This document shows, in pieces, positions 27,744-36,137 of a stretch of 64,000 nt of DNA. The first letter of the stretch is position 1; each line of letters begins with the position of its first letter. The stretch is from Sphingobium vermicomposti. GTDB taxonomy: Bacteria; Pseudomonadota; Alphaproteobacteria; Sphingomonadales; Sphingomonadaceae. Under the pieces are notes generated by a model that was not told the DNA's origin, made no database searches, and saw only the letters and a program-made list of their open reading frames with translations. The translations under genes were made by a program, and so were the position numbers. Location of the stretch: assembly GCF_011762025.1 (NCBI RefSeq), contig NZ_JAASQR010000002.1, positions 868,001 through 932,000 of the forward strand, in the 5' to 3' direction.

Positions 27744-27985
27744 AGGGGCTGTTAAAGCTAGCATTTCTTACCGGGCTTGGCACCGTCGCATGGAAAAGCT
27801 GGCAGACGCGCCGGATGCCCCAAGAACCAGATGACCGCGCGCCGGTCGGGTCTTCGGGCATCATGCGGGATGCGGGACCGGCGGAGCAGCATATCGCCGC
27901 CCGCGATTGGGACATGGTGGATGAACAGGGGGACGAATCCTTCCCCGCCAGCGATCCCCCGGGCAATTATCGCGGCGTCGCCTGA
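27740..27985 (+). CDS. Small protein with a DESFPASDPPG motif (81 aa)
   Basis: Function unknown. An N-terminal hydrophobic stretch (LLKLAFLTGLGTVAW, about residues 4-18) could anchor it in the inner membrane. The C-terminal part carries WDMVDEQGDESFPASDPPG; short proteins with the core ESFPASDPP are widespread in bacteria and have no known activity. A strong ribosome site (AGGAGAAA) precedes the ATG, which overlaps the previous stop by 4 bases. It probably shares the EcfG-type promoter upstream, making it a stress-islet member. Confidence 0.75.
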   Translation: MKGLLKLAFLTGLGTVAWKSWQTRRMPQEPDDRAPVGSSGIMRDAGPAEQHIAARDWDMVDEQGDESFPASDPPGNYRGVA

Positions 27986-28082
27986 CGCCATCGCGCGCTC
28001 TTATTGCCCCTCACCCGCCGCCATCTTATGAGGCCGCTGCGTAGCGGGCGATCGTCCGTTTTTGAACAGGGGAAAATCATCA

Positions 28083-29012
28083 ATGGCTTCGGGTCTGATC
28101 GCGCTGCTCGACGACGTGGCGGGGATAGCCAAGCTGGCGGCTACATCGATTGACGATGTCGCTGCCGCAGCGGGCAAGGCAGGGTCGAAGGCGGCAGGCG
28201 TCGTCATTGACGATGCGGCGGTGACGCCGCGCTATGTCATCGGCCTGACCCCTGACCGCGAACTGCCCATCATCTGGCAGATTGCGCGCGGATCGTTGCG
28301 TAACAAGCTGCTATTCCTTTTGCCCGCGGCCCTTTTGCTCAGCGCATTTGCGCCATGGCTTCTGCCGCCCCTGCTCATGGCCGGGGGAGCCTTTCTCTGT
28401 TTCGAAGCCGCAGAAAAGCTGTTGGAAGCGCTGCGGGGCGGGCATGACGTGGCTGAAGAAGCGCTGATCACCCACAGTTCGGCGGAGCTGGAACAGCAGA
28501 AGGTTTCGGGCGCGATTCGCACCGACTTCATCCTGTCGGGCGAGATCATGGCGATCGCGCTGGGGACCGTCGCCACCGAACCATTGTGGGAACAGGCGGT
28601 GATCCTGGTCGTCGTCGCTATCCTGATAACGGCGGGCGTGTATGGCGTCGTTGGCCTGATCGTGAAGATGGACGATATCGGCCTGCATTTGGCCCAGCGG
28701 GCGTCTGCCATGGCGCGCGCCGTGGGGCGCGGCCTGGTCCATGCCATGCCAGTGCTGATGAAGATTCTGTCCGTCGTAGGCACCGCAGCGATGCTGTGGG
28801 TCGGTGGCGGGCTGATCGTCCATGGGCTGCATGAATTTCATTGGGACCTGATCCCCGGTGCGATCCACGCCGTTGCGGAAGGCACGGCCCATGCCCTGCC
28901 CGCCGTCGGACCAGCCGTGGACTGGGTGGTCAACGCCGTCGGATCGGGCATTGTCGGCCTGATCATCGGCGGCGTGATCGTCGCCATCCTTCACCTGTTC
29001 AAGAAGCACTGA
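28083..29012 (+). CDS. DUF808 (YedI-type) multi-pass inner-membrane protein
   Basis: A membrane protein of unknown function, 309 aa, with the DUF808 hallmark start MASGLIALLDDVAGIAKLAA and the block VIDDAAVTPRYVIGLTPDRE, followed by about six transmembrane segments (for example FLLPAALLLSAFAPWLLPPLLM and ILVVVAILITAGVYGVVGLIV) and a KH-rich end. Family length is about 300 aa, matching. The start ATG at 28083 has AGGGGA upstream and beats the in-frame ATG at 28062. It is separated by about 100 bases from the stress islet genes, with no EcfG-type motif of its own. Confidence 0.9.
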   Translation: MASGLIALLDDVAGIAKLAATSIDDVAAAAGKAGSKAAGVVIDDAAVTPRYVIGLTPDRELPIIWQIARGSLRNKLLFLLPAALLLSAFAPWLLPPLLMAGGAFLCFEAAEKLLEALRGGHDVAEEALITHSSAELEQQKVSGAIRTDFILSGEIMAIALGTVATEPLWEQAVILVVVAILITAGVYGVVGLIVKMDDIGLHLAQRASAMARAVGRGLVHAMPVLMKILSVVGTAAMLWVGGGLIVHGLHEFHWDLIPGAIHAVAEGTAHALPAVGPAVDWVVNAVGSGIVGLIIGGVIVAILHLFKKH

Positions 29013-29108
29013 AACCCGCAGCTACTCGTCCCGAAAACCATTCGGTGCACATGCTGCGACGCACAAAGCAATTGATCAGTCCATGCGAATCAGTAATGAC
29101 ATGACTTT

Positions 29109-29429
29109 ATGACCGCCCCGACGACCATTTTCGAAGCGATCGCGCTGCAAAAATGCCTGATGGCGACCTACAATAAGTTGGTCGTCAAGCTGGCCCCGCA
29201 CATCCTTTACACGCGCCATGATGAGATGTTCATCGACGCCGTGACGATCGAGCGGGAAGGCCGCCCCCCCCGTGAATTGAAGCTTGGCACTTTCAAGCTG
29301 GCCGGGCTGAACGATGTCAGCGTCCTCGACGAAACGTTCGAGGCGATGCACGGCCTGTATGATGAGACCGACGCCAAATATAAGGACGTCACCCTGTTCG
29401 CGGTCGCACCGGAAAGCGCCGCCGCCTGA
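29109..29429 (+). CDS. Hypothetical WYL-like domain protein (106 aa)
   Basis: Function unknown. The order LQKCLMATYNKLVVKLAPHILY, then EMFIDAVTIEREG, then ELKLGTFKLAGLNDVSVLDETFE resembles the beta-strands of a WYL domain (a ligand-sensing module seen in regulators), but there is no DNA-binding helix and the domain stands alone. That family assignment is an inference from the strand pattern. No signal peptide or membrane segment. It lies convergent to the ABC-2 exporter genes with an imperfect hairpin between the stop codons. Confidence 0.55.
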   Translation: MTAPTTIFEAIALQKCLMATYNKLVVKLAPHILYTRHDEMFIDAVTIEREGRPPRELKLGTFKLAGLNDVSVLDETFEAMHGLYDETDAKYKDVTLFAVAPESAAA

Positions 29430-29434
29430 GATTT

Positions 29435-29464
29435 GGGACAGGGTAGCGATATCGCCCCTGCCCC
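29435..29464. terminator. Possible bidirectional hairpin between convergent genes
   Basis: GGG-A-CAGGG (29435-29443) pairs with CCCTG-C-CCC (29456-29464), and inside it GCG/CGC closes an ATAT loop. It lies exactly between the stops at 29429 and 29466. The T tract on the plus side (TCATTTCTTC) is poor. Confidence 0.4.
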
Positions 29465-29465
29465 C

Positions 29466-30236
29466 TCATTTCTTCAGCCGATATCCGGTCCTGAAAATCC
29501 ATCCGATCACCACCAAGCACACCATCAGCATCACGCCGATGAACAGCAGGCTATATTCGATTCCCACGTCGCCATGGCCAAAGAAGGTCCAGCGAAAGCC
29601 GGAAATCAGGTAGACGATCGGATTGAACAGCGTGATCGTCCGCCACGGTTCGGCCAGCATATGAATCGAATAAAAGGCCCCGCCCAAAAAGGTCATGGGC
29701 ATGATCAGCAGCATGGGAATGACCTGCAACTGTTCGAAACTCTGCGCCCAGACGCCCATTATGAAGCCGAATAGGCTGAAACTGATGGCGATCAGGATCA
29801 TGAAGCCCGCCATGGCGACGGGGTTATCGACCTGGACATCGACGAACAAATGGGCCGTGATCAGGATGATGACGCCGACGGCCAGTGATTTCGTCGCCGC
29901 CGCGCCCACATAGGCGATCACCGTTTCGACGGCAGAAACGGGCGCGGACAGAAGTTCGTAAATGGTGCCGCTGAATTTGGGCATGTAGATGCCGAAGCTG
30001 GCGTTGAAGATGCTTTCCGTGAACATCGACATCATGATGAGGCCGGGCACGATGAAGGCCGCATAGGGGACGCCGTCAATCTGCGTCATGCGTGACCCGA
30101 TCGCGCCGCCGAATACGACGAAGTAGAGCGAGGTGGTGATGACCGGGACCAACAGGCCGGTCAACAGCGTGCGGCTGAACCGGTGCAGTTCGAACCGGTA
30201 GATCGCCCATATGGCGCGATGATTGAACTGGCTCAT
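29466..30236 (-). CDS. ABC-2 type exporter permease
   Basis: Membrane part of an ABC exporter of the ABC-2/NodJ/YadH type. The 256-aa protein has six predicted transmembrane helices, an amphipathic start ([20 protein letters not shown]) and the family blocks [20 protein letters not shown] and [12 protein letters not shown] followed by [14 protein letters not shown]. Its start overlaps the ATPase stop by 4 bases. A second, separate permease of the same superfamily is at 55035-55892. The substrate is unknown; this subgroup is often annotated as drug, polysaccharide or cytochrome-related export without proof. Confidence 0.9.
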   Translation of the reverse strand: MSQFNHRAIWAIYRFELHRFSRTLLTGLLVPVITTSLYFVVFGGAIGSRMTQIDGVPYAAFIVPGLIMMSMFTESIFNASFGIYMPKFSGTIYELLSAPVSAVETVIAYVGAAATKSLAVGVIILITAHLFVDVQVDNPVAMAGFMILIAISFSLFGFIMGVWAQSFEQLQVIPMLLIMPMTFLGGAFYSIHMLAEPWRTITLFNPIVYLISGFRWTFFGHGDVGIEYSLLFIGVMLMVCLVVIGWIFRTGYRLKK

Positions 30237-31165
30237 GCCGCCTTCTCCTGATGGACCAGGCTGACGAAAATATCCTCCAGGCTGCTCTGCTGCGTATTCA
30301 GATCCTTGTAGCCGATGCCCAGGTCGCCCAGCCGCCGCAGCAGCGATGACACACCCGTCCGGCTGGCCTGCGTATCGAACACATATTCAATCTCGCAACC
30401 ATCGCCGTTCAGGGACAGGTTCCATTCGCCCAGTTCCGCTGGCAAGGCGTGCAGCGGCTCGCCCAGCGACACGGTCAGCGTCTTGCGGCCCAGCTTTTTC
30501 ATGAGGGTGGCTTTTTCCTCGACCAGGATCAGTTCTCCCTTGTCGATTACCCCGACCCGATCGGCCATTTCCTCGGCTTCTTCGATATAATGAGTGGTCA
30601 GGATGATGGTGACCCCGGTCGCCCGCAACTCGCCGATCAGCTTCCACATGTCGCGACGAAGCTCAACATCGACGCCCGCCGTGGGTTCGTCCAGGAACAG
30701 CACCCTTGGCTCGTGGCTCAACGCCTTGGCGATCATGACGCGCCGCTTCATGCCGCCGGACAGTTCCAGCATCTTGTTGTTCCGCTTGTCCCACAAGGAC
30801 AGATCGCGCAGCACTTTTTCGACATAGGCGTCGTTGCGCGGCTTGCCGAACAGGCCACGGGAAAAGCGAACCGTATCGATCACCCGCTCAAACGCGTCGG
30901 TATGCAGTTCCTGGGGCACCAGGCCGATCGCTGATCGCGACGCGCGATAGCTTTTGACGATGTCATGCCCGGCAACGGTCACCGACCCGCCACTGGCCCG
31001 CATATTGCCGCAGATGATGGAAATCATCGTCGTCTTGCCCGCGCCATTCGGCCCCAGCAATGCGAAGATTTCCCCTTCCTCAATCTCCAGATCGACGCCT
31101 TTGAGCGCCTGAAAGCCTGACGCGTAAGTTTTCGTCAGGCCCGATACCGTGATGATGGACGCCAT
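30233..31165 (-). CDS. ABC exporter ATP-binding protein
   Basis: Powers the permease encoded next to it. The 310-aa protein has Walker [11 protein letters not shown] (about residue 36), the Q-loop, the signature [13 protein letters not shown], Walker [13 protein letters not shown], the H-loop [14 protein letters not shown] and a C-terminal extension typical of the CcmA/NodI-like DRA group. The frame is open to 31222, but ATG 31165 ([14 protein letters not shown]) is the family start. The permease gene overlaps by 4 bases, forming a two-gene operon. Confidence 0.94.
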   Translation of the reverse strand: MASIITVSGLTKTYASGFQALKGVDLEIEEGEIFALLGPNGAGKTTMISIICGNMRASGGSVTVAGHDIVKSYRASRSAIGLVPQELHTDAFERVIDTVRFSRGLFGKPRNDAYVEKVLRDLSLWDKRNNKMLELSGGMKRRVMIAKALSHEPRVLFLDEPTAGVDVELRRDMWKLIGELRATGVTIILTTHYIEEAEEMADRVGVIDKGELILVEEKATLMKKLGRKTLTVSLGEPLHALPAELGEWNLSLNGDGCEIEYVFDTQASRTGVSSLLRRLGDLGIGYKDLNTQQSSLEDIFVSLVHQEKAA

Positions 31166-31230
31166 GCGTGAATAAGCCCCTTTACTTGCTGGCGAAGATA
31201 GGGACCCAAAGCCGTGACACAACCGAAAGG

Positions 31231-31860
31231 CTATTCAGTCGTGCGGAAAAAACGAAAAACGGTTGCGGGCGGGAAATTTCGCACAGTCTGCCCGACCCGC
31301 GCGACGTCCAGGCCCAGCAGGTCCAGCACGTCCCGGCTGACTGGCGGGCGGGGCGAATAGGTAAACTGGATGAACCCGCCGCCCGGTCGCAACATGCGGA
31401 ACGCTTCGGACAGGATGTCGCGATGCATATGGCGGTCCATGGCCAGCAGCGGAAGGCCACTGACGATGGTTTGATACTGCCCCGCCTCCCCCGCGGCGAC
31501 CGTGGACACGATCTGCGCCGGGGTTTCCAGCACGGACACGGCGGGGAAATGCCGCCGCAGCCCGCGCGCAAAGGCAGGGTTGATTTCCACCACCTCCAGC
31601 TTTTCGGGCGGCAACCCGGTTTTCAGGATGGCGCGGGTAAACACGCCCGTTCCTCCGCCCAACTCCATCACCCGGCCATCGTCCGGGTCGATATGGGCAA
31701 CCATCAGCCGGGCAAGAAACCGGCTGCTGGGCACGACAGACGCCGTCTGCCGGGGCTTTTTCACCCAGGCCGCCAGGAAATCGAGATATTCCGTGGCGCG
31801 CGCGCGAAATTCACTGTTGGGCAGAGCGATGGCCCGGCTGCGCTTAGGCTTATGTTGCAT
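31231..31860 (-). CDS. SAM-dependent methyltransferase, phospholipid N-methyltransferase-like
   Basis: Class I Rossmann methyltransferase (209 aa). The SAM-binding motif I is [16 protein letters not shown] (about residues 64-79), followed by [17 protein letters not shown] and a [13 protein letters not shown] motif. The N-terminal [13 protein letters not shown] and the SGLP motif are typical of PmtA-type phosphatidylethanolamine N-methyltransferases and the rRNA-dimethylase-like group of alphaproteobacteria. So methylation of phosphatidylethanolamine toward phosphatidylcholine is the likely but unproven role. It stands alone, 65 bases upstream of the ABC exporter pair on the same strand. Confidence 0.8.
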   Translation of the reverse strand: MQHKPKRSRAIALPNSEFRARATEYLDFLAAWVKKPRQTASVVPSSRFLARLMVAHIDPDDGRVMELGGGTGVFTRAILKTGLPPEKLEVVEINPAFARGLRRHFPAVSVLETPAQIVSTVAAGEAGQYQTIVSGLPLLAMDRHMHRDILSEAFRMLRPGGGFIQFTYSPRPPVSRDVLDLLGLDVARVGQTVRNFPPATVFRFFRTTE

Positions 31861-32078
31861 GAGCGAAAAGCGACCGTCCTCTTATCATCGCGACTCCCTT
31901 AGCGGCGGGAAGGCGCGGCGTCGATTGACTTTAGCATTTCGCGATATCTCGTCGCAGCCGAAAATCAGCCCGGCATAACGACGGGCATTCCCATGGATTC
32001 AGGCTGTTGCCGCAGGTTCATGCAACCTCAACCAATATCAAGGGGTTCAAATCAACAAAGCATCCTCAGGAGGAATAT

Positions 32079-32381
32079 ATGCGTAAAGCCGTTCTTGCCC
32101 TTGCCGCCGTTTCGATGGCGATCCCCGTTTCCATGGCCCTGCCTACCGATGGCGCACATGCGCGCAAACATCATCGCTACAAGGAATGGCGCGGCCGGGA
32201 CGGACGGACCTATTGCCGGAAATCGGATGGCACGACCGGCCTGATCATCGGCGGCGTGGGCGGCGCGCTGCTGGGCCGGACGATCGATACTGAGGGCGAT
32301 CGGGCGACTGGAACGATTCTGGGCGCTGCTGGCGGCGCGTTGCTGGGCAAGGAAATCGACAGCAAGCGCCGTTGCCGCTGA
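32079..32381 (+). CDS. Exported glycine-zipper 2TM protein (100 aa)
   Basis: A small exported protein with a signal peptide (about residues 1-29) and two glycine-zipper repeats, TTGLIIGGVGGALLGRTID and TGTILGAAGGALLGKEID, the Rick_17kDa/2TM pattern that inserts into or packs against the outer membrane. The HHRYKEWRGRDGRTYCRK segment precedes them; two cysteines (YCRK and the penultimate residue) may form a disulfide. The ATG at 32079 has AGGAGGAAT upstream, which decides the start. A strong intrinsic terminator follows 8 bases after the stop. Role unknown; such proteins often affect envelope stability. Confidence 0.85.
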   Translation: MRKAVLALAAVSMAIPVSMALPTDGAHARKHHRYKEWRGRDGRTYCRKSDGTTGLIIGGVGGALLGRTIDTEGDRATGTILGAAGGALLGKEIDSKRRCR

Positions 32382-32389
32382 TGCAACAA

Positions 32390-32423
32390 GGGCGGCTTCC
32401 CGTTGGAAGCCGCCCGTTTTTTT
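32390..32423 (+). terminator. Strong intrinsic terminator
   Basis: GGGCGGCTTCC (32390-32400) pairs perfectly over 11 bp with GGAAGCCGCCC (32405-32415) around a CGTT loop, followed by GTTTTTTT. It ends the glycine-zipper transcript and could weakly stop minus-strand transcription from the EVE gene. Confidence 0.92.
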
Positions 32424-32469
32424 GATGGCTCGTCCGTTTCGCTGCACCGCACCAGCATTGCCCGCCAGC

Positions 32470-32498
32470 GCTTATGCTTTTGATGCTTATGCTTTTGA
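32470..32498. repeat. Tandem duplication of 14 bases over the EVE gene stop codon
   Basis: GCTTATGCTTTTGA occurs at 32470-32483 and again at 32485-32498, one T apart. The second copy contains the last codons and stop of the EVE gene on the minus strand, so the first copy duplicates the coding end just after the stop. It looks like replication slippage and leaves the protein unchanged. Confidence 0.85.
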
Positions 32499-32894
32499 CA
32501 GGGCCACTATGTGCCGGAATTCAGCTTCGGTAAGGGGCGACACGGACAGGCGCGACTGACGCAATATGACCATGCCGGAAAGCGCAGGGTCGGCCTTCAT
32601 CGTTTTCAATGTCACGGGCTTGGGCAATTTTTCCTTCGGCGCGACATGCACGGCGATCCACTTGCCGCTGTCGTCCGTGCTGTCCGGCGCAGCTTCTTCC
32701 ACAATTTCCATGACGCCAACGGCTTCGACGCCGATGTTACTATGGTAAAAGATCGAAAGATCGCCCTTGCGCATGGCCTTCATGTTGAGCTGGGCGGCAT
32801 GATTGCGCACGCCGTCCCATTCCGCTTTCCCCTTTTCGACCAGGTCGTCATAGGAAAAGACATCGGGTTCCGATTTCATCAGCCAGTAGTTCAT
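32487..32894 (-). CDS. EVE domain protein (135 aa)
   Basis: A PUA-like EVE domain, thought to bind modified cytosine or other modified bases in DNA or RNA. Hallmarks are NYWLMKSEPDVFSYDDL, EWDGVRNHAAQLNMKAMRKGD, SIFYHSNIGVEAVGVMEI and the LSVSPLTEAEF end. Length is normal for a stand-alone EVE protein. No nuclease, McrBC or other defence partner lies nearby, so this is probably the housekeeping type rather than a defence module. It is divergent from the 2OG oxygenase gene. The stop lies in a tandem duplication (32470-32498). Confidence 0.92.
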   Translation of the reverse strand: MNYWLMKSEPDVFSYDDLVEKGKAEWDGVRNHAAQLNMKAMRKGDLSIFYHSNIGVEAVGVMEIVEEAAPDSTDDSGKWIAVHVAPKEKLPKPVTLKTMKADPALSGMVILRQSRLSVSPLTEAEFRHIVALSKA

Positions 32895-32959
32895 CGCGCC
32901 TCATTGCATCAGCCTGCGGAGCCGATCAAGGATGACCGCAGGCAATCGGAGTGAACAAC

Positions 32960-33904
32960 ATGCCCCAGCCGGAACCGGCACAGGTCCCCATCCTGTCGAT
33001 GGCGGATATGGCGAAGGCGGATTTCGCCCAGGCGCTGGGACGTTCTTTTCAGCGGTTCGGCTTCGCGATGGTCAGGGATCATGGCATGGATGAAGCGTTG
33101 ATCGACCAGTGCTGGGCGTTGTCCCGTCGCTTTTTCGACCTGCCGCTGGATGCAAAACAGCGTCACGACGCCGCCGCCAATGGCGGGCAGCGCGGTTATA
33201 CGGCGTTTGGCAGGGAAATAGCCAAGGATGCGGACGAAAATGACCTCAAGGAATTCTGGCATATAGGGCGTGACCTTCCCACGGGGGATCCGCTCGCCGC
33301 CGCCATGCCTCCCAATGTCTGGCCCCTTGAGATCGCGGAGTTCCGCCCCGCCTTCATCCGCCTCTATGCCGAGTTCGAGCGCGCCGGGGCCGCTTTATTG
33401 TCGGCCATCGCGCTGTATCTGGGGCTGGACGAACATTGGTTCGATCAGGCGACGGACAAGGGCAATTCGATCCTGAGGCTGCTGCATTATCCGCCCGTTT
33501 CCCCCGCCGCATCCGGCGTTCGTGCCGCCGCGCATGAGGATATCAACCTCATCACCCTGCTACTGGGTGCGGAGGAAGGCGGACTGGAGCTTAAGGACCG
33601 CGACGGAAACTGGCTACCCGTGGTGCCGCCGCCGGGCGCGCTGGCGATCAATGTGGGCGACATGCTTCAACGGCTGACCAACCATCGGCTTCCCTCAACC
33701 AGCCATCGGGTCGTCAACCCGCCGCCCGAACGGCGGGGCGTTTCCCGCTATTCCATGCCGTTTTTCCTGCACCTGCGGCCTGATTTCCTGATCGAACCGC
33801 TGCCGCAATGCACCGACGAAGCGCATCCCCGGCGGGACCCGCCAATCACCGCGCATGATTATCTGATGGAGCGGCTGCGCGACATCGGCCTGGTCAAGGC
33901 CTAG
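32960..33904 (+). CDS. 2-oxoglutarate/Fe(II) oxygenase, isopenicillin-N-synthase-like
   Basis: Non-haem iron dioxygenase of the IPNS/2OG superfamily (314 aa). The N-terminal DIOX_N region (FGFAMVRDHG) and the catalytic core are complete: iron ligands His and Asp in AAAHEDINLIT, the second His in LPSTSHRVVNPP, and the 2OG-binding R-x-S in SRYSMPFF. The substrate is unknown; similar bacterial proteins are loosely annotated as flavonol synthase or isopenicillin synthase without support. ATG 32960 is preferred to GTG 32951 because GGAG stands 8 bases before it. It ends 1 base before the stop of the convergent folB-like gene. Confidence 0.88.
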   Translation: MPQPEPAQVPILSMADMAKADFAQALGRSFQRFGFAMVRDHGMDEALIDQCWALSRRFFDLPLDAKQRHDAAANGGQRGYTAFGREIAKDADENDLKEFWHIGRDLPTGDPLAAAMPPNVWPLEIAEFRPAFIRLYAEFERAGAALLSAIALYLGLDEHWFDQATDKGNSILRLLHYPPVSPAASGVRAAAHEDINLITLLLGAEEGGLELKDRDGNWLPVVPPPGALAINVGDMLQRLTNHRLPSTSHRVVNPPPERRGVSRYSMPFFLHLRPDFLIEPLPQCTDEAHPRRDPPITAHDYLMERLRDIGLVKA

Positions 33905-33905
33905 A

Positions 33906-34289
33906 TCAGCGCCGGGGACGGCCCAGGGTGATGCCGATTTCCTCACCCTTCTCACTCAGCGCCAGCTTGATGATCTTCACCTCTACATGCAGCACCTTGT
34001 CGTCCTGCATGAATATCGTGTCGATGATATGGTCGGCGACCGCTTCAATCAGGGTGAAATGCTGGCCTTCGGGCAAGGCAGCCGTCGCCGCATGTTTCAG
34101 GTCCATATAGTTTTTCGACCGGGACAGCGGCGTATCGGGCGCATAATGATCCGCCATCTTCAGCCGCGCGCGAATGGAGATGCGCAGCGGTTGCGGCAGA
34201 TGGGTTTCTTCCGAATAGATGCCCGTCAGGACATTCACATCCAGATGATTGACTTCCAGCGTCAGAAAATCGTCAAATGCGCTGTTCAT
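33906..34289 (-). CDS. folB: Dihydroneopterin aldolase-like protein (FolB family)
   Basis: Cleaves dihydroneopterin to 6-hydroxymethyl-dihydropterin in folate synthesis if orthologous; the T-fold also supports epimerase activity. The 127-aa protein starts with LTLEVNHLDVNVLTGIYSEE in place of the usual short FolB beta-strand. It has the DLKHAATAALPEGQHFTLIEAVADHI helix with the catalytic Glu in LIE, and the late strand VEVKIIKLALSEKGEEIGITL. No other folate gene is near. The start ATG 34289 is the family N-terminus; longer in-frame extensions to 34607 run into the divergent GNAT gene and are rejected. Confidence 0.78.
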   Translation of the reverse strand: MNSAFDDFLTLEVNHLDVNVLTGIYSEETHLPQPLRISIRARLKMADHYAPDTPLSRSKNYMDLKHAATAALPEGQHFTLIEAVADHIIDTIFMQDDKVLHVEVKIIKLALSEKGEEIGITLGRPRR

Positions 34290-34379
34290 AGTCTTCCTGC
34301 GGCGGGCGATCGCCAGTTTGCACTTTAAATTTCCGAAGCAGGCGTTAAGGCCGCCGCTCCCGGCGCGGTCCATGCGCCA

Positions 34380-34919
34380 TTGACGGCGGATCGGCAAGAC
34401 GTGTCTCGCATTGTGCCCTTGAACAACGTGCCGCCGCAGGATGTCGAACATCTGCTGGACGCGGCTTTCGGCCCCGACCGGCGTCAACGCACCGCCTATC
34501 TGATCCGGGGCGACATGCCCTGGCTGACCGACCTTTCCGTCGCCACCTTGACGGATGAGGGCCAGCTTGCCGGGTCGCTGCAATGCTGGCCTGTCGCGCT
34601 GACCCATGATGACGGAACGCAGACGCCGCTGATCATGGTCGGTCCGGTGGCCGTTGCACCCGATTTCCAGGGCACAGGGATTGGCCGCGCCATGATGGAC
34701 GCGGTGGTCGCTGCTGCCCGCGAACGCATGACAGAGCCGCTGATGATGATCGGCGACCCGGAATATTATGGCCGCTTCTGGGGCTTTCGTGCTGAAGGCA
34801 CCGCTGGCTGGAACTGCCCCGGTCCCTATGAGCCGCGCCGCCTGCTGGCGCTGACGGTCAATGGCGATCCCGTCACGGGCGAAGGCATGTTGGGACCGCG
34901 GCGCGCACCCCTCGCCTGA
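34380..34919 (+). CDS. GNAT-family N-acetyltransferase
   Basis: Acetyl-CoA-dependent N-acetyltransferase (179 aa) of the YhbS-like group. The acetyl-CoA loop is VAPDFQGTGIGRAMMDAVV (about residues 92-110), followed by MMIGDPEYYGRFWGFRAEGT, typical of this group. The start is uncertain: TTG 34380 opens the frame and GTG 34401 is an equally plausible start seven codons in; neither has a strong ribosome site. The substrate is unknown. It is divergent from the folB-like gene and ends 43 bases before the DUF1285 gene. Confidence 0.85.
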   Translation: MTADRQDVSRIVPLNNVPPQDVEHLLDAAFGPDRRQRTAYLIRGDMPWLTDLSVATLTDEGQLAGSLQCWPVALTHDDGTQTPLIMVGPVAVAPDFQGTGIGRAMMDAVVAAARERMTEPLMMIGDPEYYGRFWGFRAEGTAGWNCPGPYEPRRLLALTVNGDPVTGEGMLGPRRAPLA

Positions 34920-34962
34920 TTTCCCTTTTGCCTTCGGGCGCGCACGATCCTATCTCGACGCC

Positions 34963-35529
34963 ATGCCGATGGATCCGCCACCTGACCTTTCCAGCCTTTC
35001 GCTGACCGACATCGCCCGCCTGCTCGCAGAAAAGCGTCTGCCGCCGGTCGAGAAATGGAATCCCGACCATTGCGGCGACAGCGAAATGCGCATCGCTCGC
35101 GACGGCACATGGTTTCATCAGGGGTCGCCGATAGGACGTGAGGCGATGGTGCGGCTGTTTTCCACCATCCTGCGGCGGGAAGCGGACGGCTCCTTCGTGC
35201 TGGTGACGCCCGTCGAAAAGCTGTCGATCGAGGTGGAGGATGCCCCTTTCCTCGCCGTCGAGCTCAAAAGCGAGGGCGAAGGACGCGACCGTGCGCTGGC
35301 CTTTCGCCTGAATATCGGCGACCTGGTCACCGCCGGTCCCGACAATGCGATCCACATCCGCGAAACGGCGGACGGCCCCCACCCCTATCTGCATGTTCGC
35401 GGCGGGTTGGAGGCGCTGGTTTCCCGCAGCGTCTATTATGAATTGATGAACCTTGCGCTGGATGAAGGCGCTGATCCAGTCGGTCTTTGGAGCGGGGGCG
35501 CATTTTTCGCGCTGGACGGCTCGCAATGA
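34963..35529 (+). CDS. DUF1285 protein (188 aa)
   Basis: Function unknown. The DUF1285 signature is clear: LPPVEKWNPDHCGDSEMRIARDGTWFHQGSPIGREAMVRLFSTILRR is spread over residues 26-75, then FVLVTPVEKLSIEVEDAPF, and a C-terminal LHVRGGLEALVSRSVYYEL. It is cytoplasmic. ATG 34963 (or ATG 34969) is preferred to the open frame back to 34861. The Nudix gene overlaps its stop by 4 bases and cca overlaps the Nudix gene, so this is the first gene of a tight three-gene unit. The context hints at a nucleotide- or RNA-related role, no more. Confidence 0.88.
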   Translation: MPMDPPPDLSSLSLTDIARLLAEKRLPPVEKWNPDHCGDSEMRIARDGTWFHQGSPIGREAMVRLFSTILRREADGSFVLVTPVEKLSIEVEDAPFLAVELKSEGEGRDRALAFRLNIGDLVTAGPDNAIHIRETADGPHPYLHVRGGLEALVSRSVYYELMNLALDEGADPVGLWSGGAFFALDGSQ

Positions 35530-36137
35530 TGCTGGCGGATCGGCTGCGCGCCGCCCTTGCCGAAGGACATGCGCGTGACATCGGAATCAAGCTGTCGGAC
35601 ACGCGCGACCCGCGCATCCGCGAAGACATATTGCTGGCACCCGCAGCCGTGCTGGTCGCCATCACCAATCGCGCCCAACCCGGGCTGATCCTGACCGAAC
35701 GATCCGCATCCCTGCGCAAACATGCCGGTCAGGTCGCATTCCCCGGCGGTCGGGTGGATGAAGGCGATATGGATGAAACGGCCGCGGCGCTGCGGGAAGC
35801 GCAGGAAGAAATTGGCCTGCCTCCGCATCTAGTCGACATCATCGGCACATCCGATCGCTACCACACCTTTACCGGGTTCGACATCGTCCCGGTGCTGGGC
35901 GTCGTGCCGCCCGACCTGATCCTGACGCCCCAGGCCGATGAGGTTGCCGACTGGTTCGAAATACCACTGTCCTTCGCGCTCGACCCCATCAATCGCATCA
36001 GGAAACAAATTGGTCCTCAAGGGGATGAACGTCATTATTACGAGATTATGTGGGAAGGACGTCGCATCTGGGGCATCACCGCAGCCATCCTTGTCAATCT
36101 TTCGCGGAGGCTGAGCCATGCCCGCCTTGTTGCCTGA
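35526..36137 (+). CDS. Nudix hydrolase, CoA pyrophosphatase (NudL) type
   Basis: Hydrolyses a nucleoside diphosphate linkage, by family most likely CoA or its derivatives to 4'-phosphopantetheine and 3',5'-ADP. The 203-aa protein has the LTERSASLRKHAGQVAFPGGR lead-in, split here over the UPF0035/NudL region, and a Nudix box from GGRVDEGD to REAQEEIGL (about residues 76-99), with the REAQEE metal-binding core. ATG 35526 overlaps the DUF1285 stop (ATGA). The 3' end overlaps cca by 20 bases. Substrate preference is inferred from the NudL-like sequence preceding the box. Confidence 0.9.
   Translation: MMLADRLRAALAEGHARDIGIKLSDTRDPRIREDILLAPAAVLVAITNRAQPGLILTERSASLRKHAGQVAFPGGRVDEGDMDETAAALREAQEEIGLPPHLVDIIGTSDRYHTFTGFDIVPVLGVVPPDLILTPQADEVADWFEIPLSFALDPINRIRKQIGPQGDERHYYEIMWEGRRIWGITAAILVNLSRRLSHARLVA

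Noticed and set aside
32487..32894. EVE protein as part of a defence island
   Set aside because: No nuclease, McrBC-like, methylase or toxin gene is nearby; neighbours are housekeeping or envelope genes.
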